From: Lindgomyces ingoldianus
Lineage: Eukaryota; Ascomycota; Dothideomycetes; Pleosporales; Lindgomycetaceae
Assembly: GCF_010093535.1 (NCBI RefSeq)
Contig: NW_022985162.1
Location: forward strand, 790,211-854,210
Direction of reading: 5' to 3'
Length of the DNA stretch: 64,000 nucleotides
Shown here: piece by piece, positions 22,689 to 33,000 of the stretch
How positions within the stretch are numbered: the stretch's first letter is position 1
How the letters are laid out: the number at the start of each line of letters is the position of its first letter
Position numbers and translations under genes: made by a program
Notes under the pieces: model-generated
The model's database searches: none
What the model saw: only the letters and a program-made list of their open reading frames with translations
Told to the model about the DNA's origin: nothing

Positions 22689-24083
22689 ATGTTGTCCATT
22701 TCGAGTTTCGCTGTTGCTGGGTTACTGGAACTGGGGTTGACGCAAATGATAGTACACAGGGAGCAGGATTTAAAAGGAGTGGGTTTGGGGCTGCCGTTGT
22801 ACAATGATCTTGCGCATCAGGTGTGTTACTTTCTTTTTCCCACCTCAATACCCCACAAGTCTAGTATATATATCCTCAGGTCAGCCAATAAACCAACAAA
22901 ACAAAATCCCAGCGCTATACCGTCAACGTAACAGTCGGAACACCACCACAGCCCTACTCGCTCACTATCGACACGGGGAGTAGCGATTTCTGGCTCCCTC
23001 TCTGGAACTCCTCTGGCTGCGCACCGGACTGTCCAACCGGAACTTTCGATCCGCGGGATTCGTCGACAGTGAAGGATACAGGGTTGCCATATAATGCTAC
23101 CTTTGGGCTTACTCCTGATTTGCGAGTAGTAGGAAGGTATTATAATGAGACGGTAACGATTGGAGGTATAGTTATACCGGATATGACTGTAAGTCCCATT
23201 CCCCTCTCAAGTGCATACCCCCAATACGGAAAAAGGCAAGACTTACGAGGCGGGCTGATAGCTCGGCGTCGGAGATGTGCCCCCAACCCTCTTCAATGCC
23301 GGGTTGTTCGGCATCATCGGCCTAAGCTCCCCCTTGGGTGAAGCCATCTATTCCAACCCATCCAGTCCGAAATTCCACCAAGCACACGCGACATTCCCGA
23401 CACTGTGGCAACAACTGTACCTCCATGGCTACATCTCAAAACGCCTATTCAGTATCTGGTTAAACAAACAATCCGCTACCACAGGGAGTATTTTATTCGG
23501 CGGGATCGACTCAACAAAATACTCAGGCGAGATAAAGACAGTGCCAGTAGTAAAGTCTGCGTCTGGTCCGATTAAGCTATTTACGGGCTGGGCTGTGAAT
23601 CTTACGTCTGTAACCCGGAGGACTAGGGATGCTGGAGGAGTTGAAGATTTGATGGGAGGGAATCTCACAGTGACTACGGTGCTCGACTCTGGGTCCCCGA
23701 ATATGTATCTCCCGACTTCTCTTTACGCGTCTATCACTACGCCTCTCCACCCTGAGATGTACAACAACACTCCTTATGTACTCTGCTCGCTGCGAATTTC
23801 TCTCGCTACTACTTTCCTTACTTTTGGTTTTGGCAGTCCGGGCTATGCCGGTCCGGAGATCGCAGTCCCGTATGAAGAAATTATTTATCCGTTCGGCTTT
23901 CCGGCAAATGCGGGGGAGGTCAGAGATGGGGATGGAAAAGAGTTGTGCTATTTAGGCGTAATTGCAACAGAGGGGCCAGTTTTTTTGTTAGGGGATACGT
24001 TAATTAGGAGTGCTTATGTGGTTTATGATGTTGATGGATTGAAGATTGGAATGGCGCAAGCGAGGTATGGGGATGAAAGTTGA
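22689..24083 (+). CDS. Pepsin-type aspartic protease, family A1 (409 aa)
   Basis: Secreted or vacuolar acid endopeptidase. Exons 22689-22820, 22913-23188 and 23262-24083 (phase 0 introns of 92 and 73 nt). MLSISSFAVAGLLELGL is a signal-like N-terminus, followed by a very short pro-region before the mature-type start RYTVNVTVGTPPQPYSL. Both active-site motifs are intact: TIDTGSSDFW (Asp64) and TVLDSGSPNMYLP (Asp278). Other marks are FGIIGLSSP, SIWLNKQSATTGSILFGGID and LLGDTLIRSAYVVYDVD. The pro-segment of some 25 residues is much shorter than in typical pepsin-like zymogens. An upstream exon could have been missed, or the enzyme may not be processed classically. There is no C-terminal GPI signal or Ser/Thr-rich tail. 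Confidence 0.9.
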
Positions 24084-24490
24084 AGAGATGGGAGATAGGA
24101 GAACGAGTCGTGATAGAGGAATGGAGTTGAGGACAGCCTTCTCTTAGACCTCGGGTGATCTTAAATGAAATGAAAGGGTATTTTAATATTTAGAGCGTAG
24201 ATATTGTCCTTCTAACCTCAGCAACTCATAATTATGGCCTTTGCCAATCTCCCGGAATTCGCCCTCAATTCCAAACCAACCCTGCAGGCCTCGATATCAA
24301 CCTGAATATGACACCATCTTCGCCACCCTTACTCACCCTTACTTAACCTTAGCACTGGTAAATTATTAACAAGTGGCTGCGAGTCTGCTGTTCAAGTCAT
24401 TCAGATCAGTCCCAAAGCACAACCGGCTCGGAGCCTCTCAGCAGACCTGCGAGGGTCATCGACGTGCACAACAATTGCGTTGTGGAAACC
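24084..24490. other. Intergenic region after protease
   Basis: About 400 bp holding the protease terminator; AT-rich near 24170-24200. No gene seen. Confidence 0.35.
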
Positions 24491-25870
24491 CCTTCCCGCG
24501 ATTATCTAGCTTTGAGCTATCCATAGACCCAGAAAAAGTTGCCTAACCCCTTGCAAACCGCAAATAGGTCTAACACATCCTCTCTACAAGAGCCTGGAGC
24601 TTTATTCTGGATTGTTTTGCCCAAAAAATAGTTGATGCCCTTTACGCTAGCAAGCAGATCAGCCACCGATATCTCTGGATTGATGCTCTTTGCATTATTC
24701 AAGACGATAAGGATGATGTCACGGAGTAGATTGCCCGTATGAGTGATATCTACTCAGGGGCGTTTTTGACTATTATTGTGGCCTGGGGCAATAGTGCAGA
24801 TTCAGTTCTACCGGGGGTATTGAAGGGTCCGCCACGAACTCAGCATATTGCAAGATTCGACAGATCAGAACTAGTTGAGATCCTTCCTTTATTTAGTGGC
24901 GTGTGCCAACACTCGACTTGGAGGAGTCGCGACTAGACGTAAGTTAACTCTCAAGAATCCAGGTTTCCCATCGCTTCTAAGATTTTACTAATCTATACGA
25001 TCAGTCACAAAATGACTTTTGCCTAAACAGCGACCCTATTTCACAAACGTCCAAGATAATTGGAATGCAAGACTGTGTTGCACAACGAGAATTTCATAAG
25101 TGATGAAACTCAAAGATAGCAATATAACGTCCGGGGAATCCGGGTCACAGGGTGTCGTCAAGTTCCGCGAGCTTGACATGCCTCAGCGCTGGGCTCGATT
25201 TAGAGATATCTTGGGGAGCTGTACATGTCGGGGGTTCTCATTCAACAATGATATCTTCAATGCGTGTACCGGGATTTATGATGCCGTTTATGGAAGAACT
25301 GCGAAGCGATCCACCTTTAGTTTACCGGAGCCCGATCTCATTGAGGCCCTTCACTGGCACTCTCATCAATACACGGCGAAAGTCCCTAAGCTTCAAGATT
25401 TTGTTCTGCCTTCTTGGTTCTAGGTATCATGTAGCTTGGATGGAATGGTGCAGGGGAAGCAGGGTGACTTTCACACCAAGTGTCAAGAGATGATGAAGGC
25501 CCGAGTACTAGCGCCCTCATGGTGTTTCAGGTATGTCTTAATGGAAATCAAGGCTGGGCACAGACCGAGATCTTAGCCCGGACGGGGAAACGGACCCAAT
25601 ACCTGCAAAAGTTTAATAAGTATTTCTATCACGTCGAGTAGAAAAACTACTTACCAACGAGAACATACACAGGTCCAGCTTCCGGAAATTAAACATCTGG
25701 TTTTCTCCGGCTGCCACTTCACTTCCCCACTTTCAAGGCTGAGGAGCTGGGAGCTTTGATGGCATTCTCAAACGCACCGCCACGAATCCTCCAGCGAGGA
25801 CGAGAGATGCGATTCTTTTCGACCACAACTGTGCAGATCCCTACTTTGTACCTCACCCAGCTGATTGGGT
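24491..25870 (+). pseudogene. Decayed HET-domain (heterokaryon incompatibility) gene
   Basis: Fragments of a HET protein in several frames. In order: DYLALSYP followed by TAG at 24524-24526 where the family has Trp; IVDALYASKQISHRYLWIDALCIIQDDKDD with TAG at 24727-24729 where Gln is usual; ARMSDIYSGAFLTIIVAWG; and RPYFTNVQD at about 25030-25057. Then comes an open stretch 25100-25423 with RDILGSCTCRGFSFNNDIFNA and YGLP-like FSLPEPDLIEALHWH. A possible C-terminal trace, RDAILFDHNCADPYF, lies at 25800-25845. Both nonsense codons are explained by single C:G to T:A changes, as expected from RIP-like mutation. HET proteins normally trigger cell death after fusion of unlike hyphae; this copy cannot make a full product. 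Confidence 0.75.
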
Positions 25871-26639
25871 ATGTGGAAAGGCGAGCGAGTGAGTAGCGCA
25901 GAAAAGAAGCTTATTCGAATTAAGGCTTACTGACTTGCAGGGCCTAGCATCGCGGGGACGGACCATGCCGCCCAAGAGAGGTAAGATTGGGTGTTTCACA
26001 CCGCTTTGAAACGTCTGTTGAGGGCCTCTGCTGGAAGCGTTTGGGCCACGGGTATTCGTTAAATCATTAGAATTTGCTGGTGTTAGTTTGTGGTACTACT
26101 GGAAGTAGGGTTGAGATGAGTGCCTATTTATAGAACCAGGGTCGAAGAAATTTGGGTTGTTCTCTGCGAATATTCCGTCATGTGTCCAGAATTCCAGCAG
26201 TAAAGCGGTCTGGTGCAGTGCACGATTCTGCACTAGATTTAACCTAACATAAAGCCAACCGCAATGCGCAAGATGTGTTGTGCTGACCTGCAAAAAGTGG
26301 TTTCACCGCACAATTCAGGGCGAGCTGAATCGGGACTTGACTTTCGCTGACTGTATCTCGGGCTTGGCGGCGCACCTCCCATATGAATTTTGGCTTGATT
26401 CGCTCATTAGCCGTATAAGGCGATCCGAAGAAATTTCTTTGATTGGCCCTTGGCTTCGAAAATGCAGGAATTCGACCATGACAAGAAGTGCTTCTCGGAA
26501 ATGTCGGACGCCGTTGGAAATGTATATACATCTCACGTGATGACTGGGCGAATCCCTGCAACGCAAGTAAGCTGACCGTTTTTGTATACTTTGGACAACA
26601 ATGCAAAGTGGAGTTTGACGAGATATCATAGGTTTGGAA
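25871..26639. other. Intergenic region downstream of HET relic
   Basis: About 770 bp with overlapping random frames on both strands (26244-26692). No gene recognised. Confidence 0.35.
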
Positions 26640-26876
26640 GTATAGTTAAGGGAGATAAATAGGGTGCGATTGCCCAGCTTGGGAGACATCATTCACTATC
26701 ACAGTTCAACCAACAGGCCAAACCACCAAACCTCCAAACACATCTTCTATCAAACACACTTTTGACGGATACTCTACCCTCACACAACTATTCATTCTGA
26801 CTTCAAAAATCATCACCAAAACCCCACTTCAATCAACCAACCAACCAACTCCCCAACCAAACCACAACCCATCAAA
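26640..26876 (+). promoter_or_regulatory. Promoter and AC-rich leader of the EthD gene
   Basis: A TATA-like element (GATAAATAG, 26654-26662) is followed about 40 bp later by a long leader made almost only of A and C with few T (26700-26876), containing repeated CCAA units, and ending CATCAAAATGCC around the start codon. Such purine-poor leaders and an A at -3 are typical of highly expressed fungal genes. Confidence 0.5.
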
Positions 26877-27257
26877 ATGCCCTTCACCATCGCTGCCTTC
26901 ATCACCCGCCGTCCCGAAGTCTCCCCCACCGACTTCGCTACCTACTACGACACCAAGCAAATCCCGCTCATGAAGTCTCTCGTCGGCGACGACATGCCGT
27001 CCACTGTGACCCGCTACTACGTCAAGCGCGCGAAATCTGACCCCAGTGGCCTCACACCGCTGGCTTTCGGCGGCAACGGCACCTTTGACTACGACCTCGT
27101 GTCATTCTTCAAGTTCGCGGATGAGCCAGCAGCGCTGAAGTTCCAACAGAAGTATGCGGATAAGGAGATTGAGAAGCAGTTGGCGATGGATTTGGGGGAG
27201 TACGCGCAGTTGGATAAGTTCAAGGTTATTGCTTTCCAGGATCCTATTGAGAACTAA
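26877..27257 (+). CDS. EthD-domain small protein (126 aa)
   Basis: Single-exon gene for a dimeric alpha/beta-barrel protein of the EthD family. The family is named after a protein needed for ethyl tert-butyl ether degradation in bacteria; in fungi members act in or near polyketide tailoring (decarboxylation, dehydration), but most are uncharacterised. The sequence runs MPFTIAAFITRRPEVSPTDF, then FATYYDTKQIPLMKSL (the family's Y-x-x-x-H/K-x-P-x-hydrophobic signature), TRYYVKR, FDYDLVSFFKFADEPAALKF and a C-terminal strand FKVIAFQDPIEN. No signal peptide. Codon use is strongly C/G-ending and the leader is AC-rich, both pointing to high expression. It stands alone on this strand, convergent with the Pro-rich gene. 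Confidence 0.88.
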   Translation: MPFTIAAFITRRPEVSPTDFATYYDTKQIPLMKSLVGDDMPSTVTRYYVKRAKSDPSGLTPLAFGGNGTFDYDLVSFFKFADEPAALKFQQKYADKEIEKQLAMDLGEYAQLDKFKVIAFQDPIEN

Positions 27258-27723
27258 GAGATGGCTTTGAAATGCGGAGTATTTGAAGGACGGATTGGAA
27301 TTTTTTCGAAGACGCGTTTAGGTTTAGGGGTAATTAGATGGCTTGGACATGCATGGGTGCGATCGATTTTGTGATATCCGAAACCGAATGAAGTTTGGCA
27401 TTCTCAATACAAAAGAATCTTGTTGTTTAGTTATATGGATATAAAAGATATGAAGTGACAGTCCTGGTTCAAACACCAATCCCTTGCATGTGCTTCCCAA
27501 TAACTGAGACCGAGCCTATGATAACGACTTGTTTCCATGTTCACTCAACCAAATCCTGTCACCAACCCGAAGCTGCTTAAGCACCTAGCCTTTAGCTTGA
27601 TGATCCCTGATCCATCCCGTCGTCATATCAAATTGTCCTTGAATCTAATTTCTCCCCTTTACGTTGCAGGTTCTAGACTGCGCCTTGACATTCTTTCACC
27701 GGAGCAGGCTCCGTCGCTTCTGC
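27258..27723. other. Convergent 3' intergenic region
   Basis: 466 bp between two convergent stops; AT-rich at 27360-27460 as expected for 3' ends. No gene. Confidence 0.4.
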
Positions 27724-28664
27724 TTACTTGACTCTTGTGATCAAAGTTGTCGGGAATGCCAAGGAAGCGCTGATGGTAGATATTGCTGGAGGGGTCGGAA
27801 TTGGTACAGACGTTGGGATTGCTGGAGTCGTGAGAATCGGACCAGATGGAACTGAAAAGCTAGGGAGAGGACTGGTCGGTGCTGGCAGGCTGAATGAAAC
27901 GGGGATAGGGCGCGAGAACGGTGGGAATAGGATGCTACCTGTTGGCCTTACAAAAGAGAAAGTGAAGCCACTGGGAAGCGAAAAAGAGGGGAACGAAAAG
28001 CTGCCAGTTGGTCTTGGAAAACCTCCACTGGGGATAGAGAAGGGGCCTGTAGGTCGAGGAACTCCAGATGGCCAAACAAATGATCCAGTGGGGCGAGGGA
28101 AGCCAGTAAATCCTGATGGAAGGGAGAAACTAAAGCCTCCAGTAGGCCGAGGGCCAGTTGGACGAGGAAAGCTGAAGCTGCCCGTAGGAAGCGGGGGGCT
28201 GAAGCTGCTACCGGGTATGGCGAGACTAATGCTGCTTGGAAGGGCGAGACTAAGGCTCGTGGCTGGAATAGGGAAATCCAATGTTTCGGTGGGTATAGAA
28301 GGAATACTAATAGAAGGGAAACTGATTCGAGTTGACAGCGAAGATACCTGCGACGCAGGGTTCTTCGGCGTAGTGTAGAGACCGGAGAGAGAAATCCTCG
28401 GTGTGCTTGAGACAGTTATGCCCGGGAAAGTCGTGGCGAGCGAGGGAGTCAATACGCTGCCGTTGGCGAATGTAGAAGGCGGGAAAGGAAGGATCGGAAT
28501 AGTCGTTGGGAGTGTGAAGCTTGGTAGCGTGGCACTTGATGAGATAACTGGCAGTAAGATGTCAGAGTTCGTTCGAGGCAATCGACGAGTGTGTACGTAC
28601 TCTGCCCAGTTGCAAAGCCAGAGAAGGCGATGCAGAAGGCGATTGTGCTACGAATGAGTCTCAT
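27724..28664 (-). CDS. Secreted Ser/Pro/Thr-rich repeat protein (295 aa)
   Basis: Exons 28664-28601 and 28547-27724 (intron 53 nt, phase 1). Splicing joins a signal peptide (MRLIRSTIAFCIAFSGFATG) to a low-complexity mature chain starting QIISSSATLPSF. The chain is dominated by Ser, Pro, Thr, Phe and Gly. It carries an irregular tandem repeat around PRPTGSFSFP, with six RPTG cores and one LPTG at roughly residues 150-235, flanked by SLPS/IPS-rich segments. There is almost no Lys, Glu or Asp and no Cys in the mature part, so it is probably extended and heavily O-glycosylated, as in cell-wall or extracellular-matrix proteins. No GPI signal: it ends FPTTLITRVK. The repetitive composition leaves a long open frame on the opposite strand, which is a shadow. 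Function unknown. Confidence 0.7.
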
Positions 28665-30190
28665 AATGTTCGCAATCGAGATGTCACAAGCTCTAAATGG
28701 AGAACCGTTAATCTCAGTCAGAATCGAGATTCAGGTATTAAGGTTTGAAAAGAGGATCAGCGAGCTTCTGACTAGGAAGCGCCTTCTATATGATGGGTTG
28801 CATTGCAGTACCTCAACGAAGAATCCGGTTTCTGCTGAGGTAAATAGAAGGGGGGATCGGGGTAACAGAGTCACTAAACCCACCGGAACTGACATCACGC
28901 ATAACCCACCGGTTGGGATTCCTAGAGCCCTTGATCCTTGTGCTGAACTGCATGCGGCAATAGTGAGTGGTGGGATAATCAATTGGACTGGTCTTAGGGG
29001 ATTGATAAGATATATTGGGGGTAGAATGATGCAGGAAGTCGGGAGGGAAATCTGAGAATCCGCCATCAGAGTAAGTGCTGGTCACGTCACATTCATATAG
29101 ATGTGATCAAGTTTGGATCGGGACTGGATATGGGGAAAATGTAGGTACAAGGGAGAATAACTTAAACAGGGCAGGGGAATAGAGCCTATTCTATTGCACA
29201 CATTGAAAGTAGATGTGCAAGCTGTCAGTGTATCTGCGCGTTTTGGTGTTTGAATGGCTGCTACACAGGGACGTCCTTATTTGCTTCTCTATATCATGTT
29301 CCTAAGATCTGCGGCAGTGCAAAGTAACGAAGACAAGACAAGGGCGATGCCAACGCCACTTGAGGCGCTCAACTGGTACATATTTTCTTTAACCGACCAA
29401 TGAACCCCGAGCGCAATATTATGCGAGATCGTGAAATTCTGTGCATCTCCACATTTTTGAATAGTTGGGGCAGGACAAGGGTGTCACAATAAAGCTATGT
29501 AGCTGGGGTTTTGATTGAATTTGGACAATTTGACGTCATTCACAATTCGGCAAATTCTATGCTTGTTGAGGAGTCCCTCCTAACATGGCATTTTTAAGCT
29601 GACGACTGACTTAGGGCCATTGTAGTTGCGGGCAGATGGGAGCATGGAGGACAGAAGGATCGGCGGTGATATTGTTGAGGCCTGAATGAGTCGTTGCAGG
29701 GTGCCGATATGGTTACTCTTATGGGTTTGGAATCAGCTTCACGAATCGCTCGTCAGTGTACACTAAAATAATCCGTCGCAGATCGCCACTTCAGTACCAA
29801 TTTGCGAAACTGCATTTCTGGCTAATATGAAAACCCCAATCCTCAACACACTACCTTGGCCTCATGCCATTGAAACTCCTGTTAGAGATCTTTTGAGAGG
29901 CCCGGCGCCACTCCGTGCTCTACTTACGAATTTGCAGAGGAACTTACCCTGGAAAATCTTTGGTGTAGAAGGAAATGTATCGCAATTTAATGGGGGTCCC
30001 AAAGCCTTCCATCGTATTGGCCTCCTTTGCTGTGAAGTATGAGTTTCTTGAGTTTCTTGAGAATAGAGGACAGAAGTACATTGGCTGTTTCTTTATCGCT
30101 ATCCATCCCCCTCGTAATTAACCTATTCAAAAACTTCTCCCTCCTCTCTTTGACTTACCCACTGATATCAGAATCGCGGTTCACTGCACC
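28665..30190. other. Gene-poor stretch upstream of the Pro-rich gene
   Basis: About 1.5 kb. Frames at 28731-29085 (minus) and 29827-30042 (plus) have no recognisable family and no supporting exons. A short direct repeat (GAGTTTCTT twice) occurs near 30041-30060. Confidence 0.35.
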
Positions 30191-30700
30191 GTTTTGGAAT
30201 GTACCGTTATAAGTAGTGTCGGACCGACCGCACATGTTGCTGTAAACCAGAATGTATATACCGTGCCTAACGAAGAGCCCCAAATATCCCCATCCACGAA
30301 CATATTGTGGGCTCCATGTTTCGAAAATTTCACGTGCACAATATCTGAAGTGCCACTCGTTTACACGAAACCTATCATCAGTGCCGAAATGATTGCTTTC
30401 CTTCGCTCAGGAGCGGAAATAGTAACCTCTCGGAATATTCTTTTGAGCTTTGGTAGCTCCGGTTCCTCTAAGGTTGATATTGGAAGGGCAACACGGACTC
30501 AACTGCTCAGCCATTGGCCCACAGCATAATCTCATCAGCTTCGATCCACGCGGGATTCAGCACAGTTGGCTCAACATTGCATTCCTCGATAATCGAGTAC
30601 CGTCGAACAATTATTTCACAGTATTCTTTGCCATTAATCCGTAAGTTTCTAAAGAAGACTTCACCTCCGAGTCCACCCGAATATTGTTGCAGGTTGGTAA
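30191..30700 (+). pseudogene. Relic of a TAP-like alpha/beta-hydrolase (proteinase-type) gene
   Basis: The plus strand encodes ILWAPCFENFTCTISEVPL and YTKPIISAEMIAFLRSGAE, then RNILLSFGSSGSSKVD. After a frame change at about 30500 it encodes LNCSAIGPQHNLISFDPRGI. The order (W-x-x-C-x-x-F-x-C-x-x-hydrophobic-VPLDY, then GGPGGSG, then IGPQHNLVSFDPRG) is that of fungal secreted tripeptidyl-aminopeptidase-like hydrolases. The oxyanion Gly-rich loop is corrupted (SFGSSGSS) and the downstream nucleophile elbow and the remaining two thirds are missing. Non-functional remnant. Confidence 0.6.
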
Positions 30701-32289
30701 CTAATCACACAGTAGTGCCTAGAAAATGTCTTCTCTTTTTCTCGCACAGATTCAGCTTCCTCACAATACCGTTGTCCACTCTTTGTTTAACTTACCTCCA
30801 AAGTGTACTTCCATATGCATGAGTGAGTATTGGCTAGGAAGATGTCGCTAGCGAATATCACGAACGTACCAAATATCTTGCCCTTTCAACACCCTTTAAC
30901 GGCAAGATGACGGATGGCAGAGTTGGGATAGTGTTAAAGCAGGATAAAGCAGTGCACCAGCACGTAATTGCTCAATGAAAATAGACTGGCTCATCTTCTG
31001 TAGGCATGAGAATTTCTCTTCTTCGAGTAATAGGCACCCTTGTATTTATCATTTCCTGCCTAGATAGTAATGGCGATGTGAAGTGGAGTTCGCTGAACAC
31101 GGAATTAGCGCCTTCCTTCAACATCCCTACGGTGTACCTTCCAGCGACCTTGTCAAGCTTACTGCGTTAATCCCGCCGGCTCTCGACACCTCATTCGCAC
31201 CGCTTACTCCCAGTCTTTGGTAACATCCCAGTCTTTGGTAACATTCATTCGAATCTAATTACGCGTTTAATTGTCAGCGCAGAGTAGCCGCATCTTGCAT
31301 CACCTCGGACCGCATCCATCAACCCTCGCTTCTGTATAAGTTATAGAGAGCAAAACCCCCTCTTCCGAGATCGACACTGCTTCTAAGGACGTACCACGGG
31401 GGAGAAGTCCAACGGCGAAATCTATGGGACTCTCTACGAAAAACAACACCCCTCTAGCAAGTTCAATGTCAAACTCGGAGCTTCCTGTTGCTTCGAAGAT
31501 CGTACTCCGGGCAAGAACTGAAACAATTAGATATTTGGGCCACTCTGAGAATCAGGAAGCCTCTCTAAGTCGAAGGGTAAAGTAAATAACAGGGTTGGAG
31601 TTCCCAGCGCCAATATATATGGGCGTCTCTAAGGATAACAGCATACCTTTAACTCGATCGAAGGATTTGACGCCGAAGAAATTTCCAACCCCAACCACAG
31701 CCACCTTCCATAGACAAAAGAGCTTCTCTCAGTTGATCCACATCAACGAACGTGTATCAGGAAAAGTTCTAGCTCAATGCGCAGTCCTCTCTGTGGACAA
31801 GTGCACACCTCTAAGTCGATCGACGTCAAATCATGGCCCAAACAAATGTGTTCAAGTTTCGCCCAAAGAAGAGAATCCACTAGAAGGCACCGAAATATTG
31901 AGAAAAACCTAAGCTCTCAGAAGCGACAGGGACTCCAAAGGCCCCAGATATATTCACTACCCATTCCTGAACATATGCGAGCAAGATTCGTGCTGCCAAG
32001 AAGTCTCTCAAATAAGCTTTTCTAATACTAGAGTAAACTAGCGGGATATTCAGTAAACAGCAATCGTGTGACTGGGCTAGTGAGCATAATTCTACTACAT
32101 CACCTTAAAGCTATCCCCAATTATTATCAAGGTACACATATTGGGGATTATCGCCACAGACACGCCAGAAGCTACGAAATTAAACCACTTCCGGCTTCCC
32201 AAATTCTCTCTATGATGCCACGCCAAGTATACGGACATTCAGCTGGTTCAGGTGCAGACTACTCAGTGGCTTCAGCCTCCTAAGAAGTG
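30701..32289. other. Gene-poor, partly AT-rich stretch
   Basis: Short frames at 31595-31912 and elsewhere are not recognised. An 18-bp unit (TCCCAGTCTTTGGTAACA) is tandemly duplicated at 31208-31243. Confidence 0.35.
31208..31243. repeat. Perfect 18-bp tandem duplication
   Basis: Two adjacent identical copies of TCCCAGTCTTTGGTAACA (31208-31225 and 31226-31243). A simple local duplication in non-coding DNA. Confidence 0.85.
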
Positions 32290-33000
32290 AAAATTGCAAG
32301 CCAAAATGAGAATTCTTCTGAGAACTTAGATTTAGTAGCCCCTATTGCGGTTATAAATATAGTAGAGGCGAAAATACAGATCTCTGGTTCTGGAAAACGT
32401 TTCCTCGAAGACAGTGGAGTCCCGGCAGGTCTGCGGATGGTTGCAATCAGACTTCAGGACTTCGAGAAGAGTATCTGCTCATATCAGACCTGCTCAAAAG
32501 CAGGTATGTAGATTACATGACGAAAGGCGTGACTAATCGTTGAGTGTAGGACGACCCTGACGTTTTGACGGAGATGGTTGAGTCTAGTGCATATATGTTA
32601 CATGTGGACAAAAGCACCGACCCCGAACATGCGACAAGGGAGAAAGCTAGTCTGCTCTCAGTTCTGCGAGCATATCAGTGCTTCCTGAGCTGGCGCTTCA
32701 AGCCCTTAGAGAGGATCCGTAGCTTGGACGCTTGCTCGGTGATGGCCACCCCAAACGAGTTGGACTAGATAATAATCGAGCCAGAAGCGTAGGTTAAGGA
32801 TTTCTCTGAACTTGATGGAAAGTGCCACGAAAGCTACAGTGCAATAGAAAAATAAATCAAAGAACTGGAATCCCTTCTTGAGGCCTGGAAAGAAAAGGAC
32901 AAATGTGTTGCGAAGGCCAGTGACGAACTAAGGGTAGAAGAACAGGTGCGATTCTTGAACTCAAGGACGTCTATTAAAGAATAAAGACTCGAAGTCTAAG
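32290..33000 (+). pseudogene. Possible relic of a fungal STAND/NLR-type N-terminal domain gene
   Basis: The frame after 32290 reads LDLVAPIAVINIVEAKIQIS followed by KRFLEDSGVPAGLRMVAIRL and QDFEKSICS. This resembles the helical N-terminal domain found before NACHT or ankyrin regions in fungal proteins (a Leu/Val-rich helix, then a helix ending in LRxxxxxLxDFE). A second open piece at 32551-32768 and coiled-coil-like text (IKELESLLEAWKEKDKC) near 32852-32905 follow, and then the frame is full of stop codons. The assignment is tentative; it is at best a degraded remnant. Confidence 0.25.

Noticed and set aside
27728..28378. 216-codon plus-strand frame opposite the Pro-rich gene.
   Set aside because: Shadow of a biased repetitive coding sequence on the other strand; the minus strand has the signal peptide and a proper intron.
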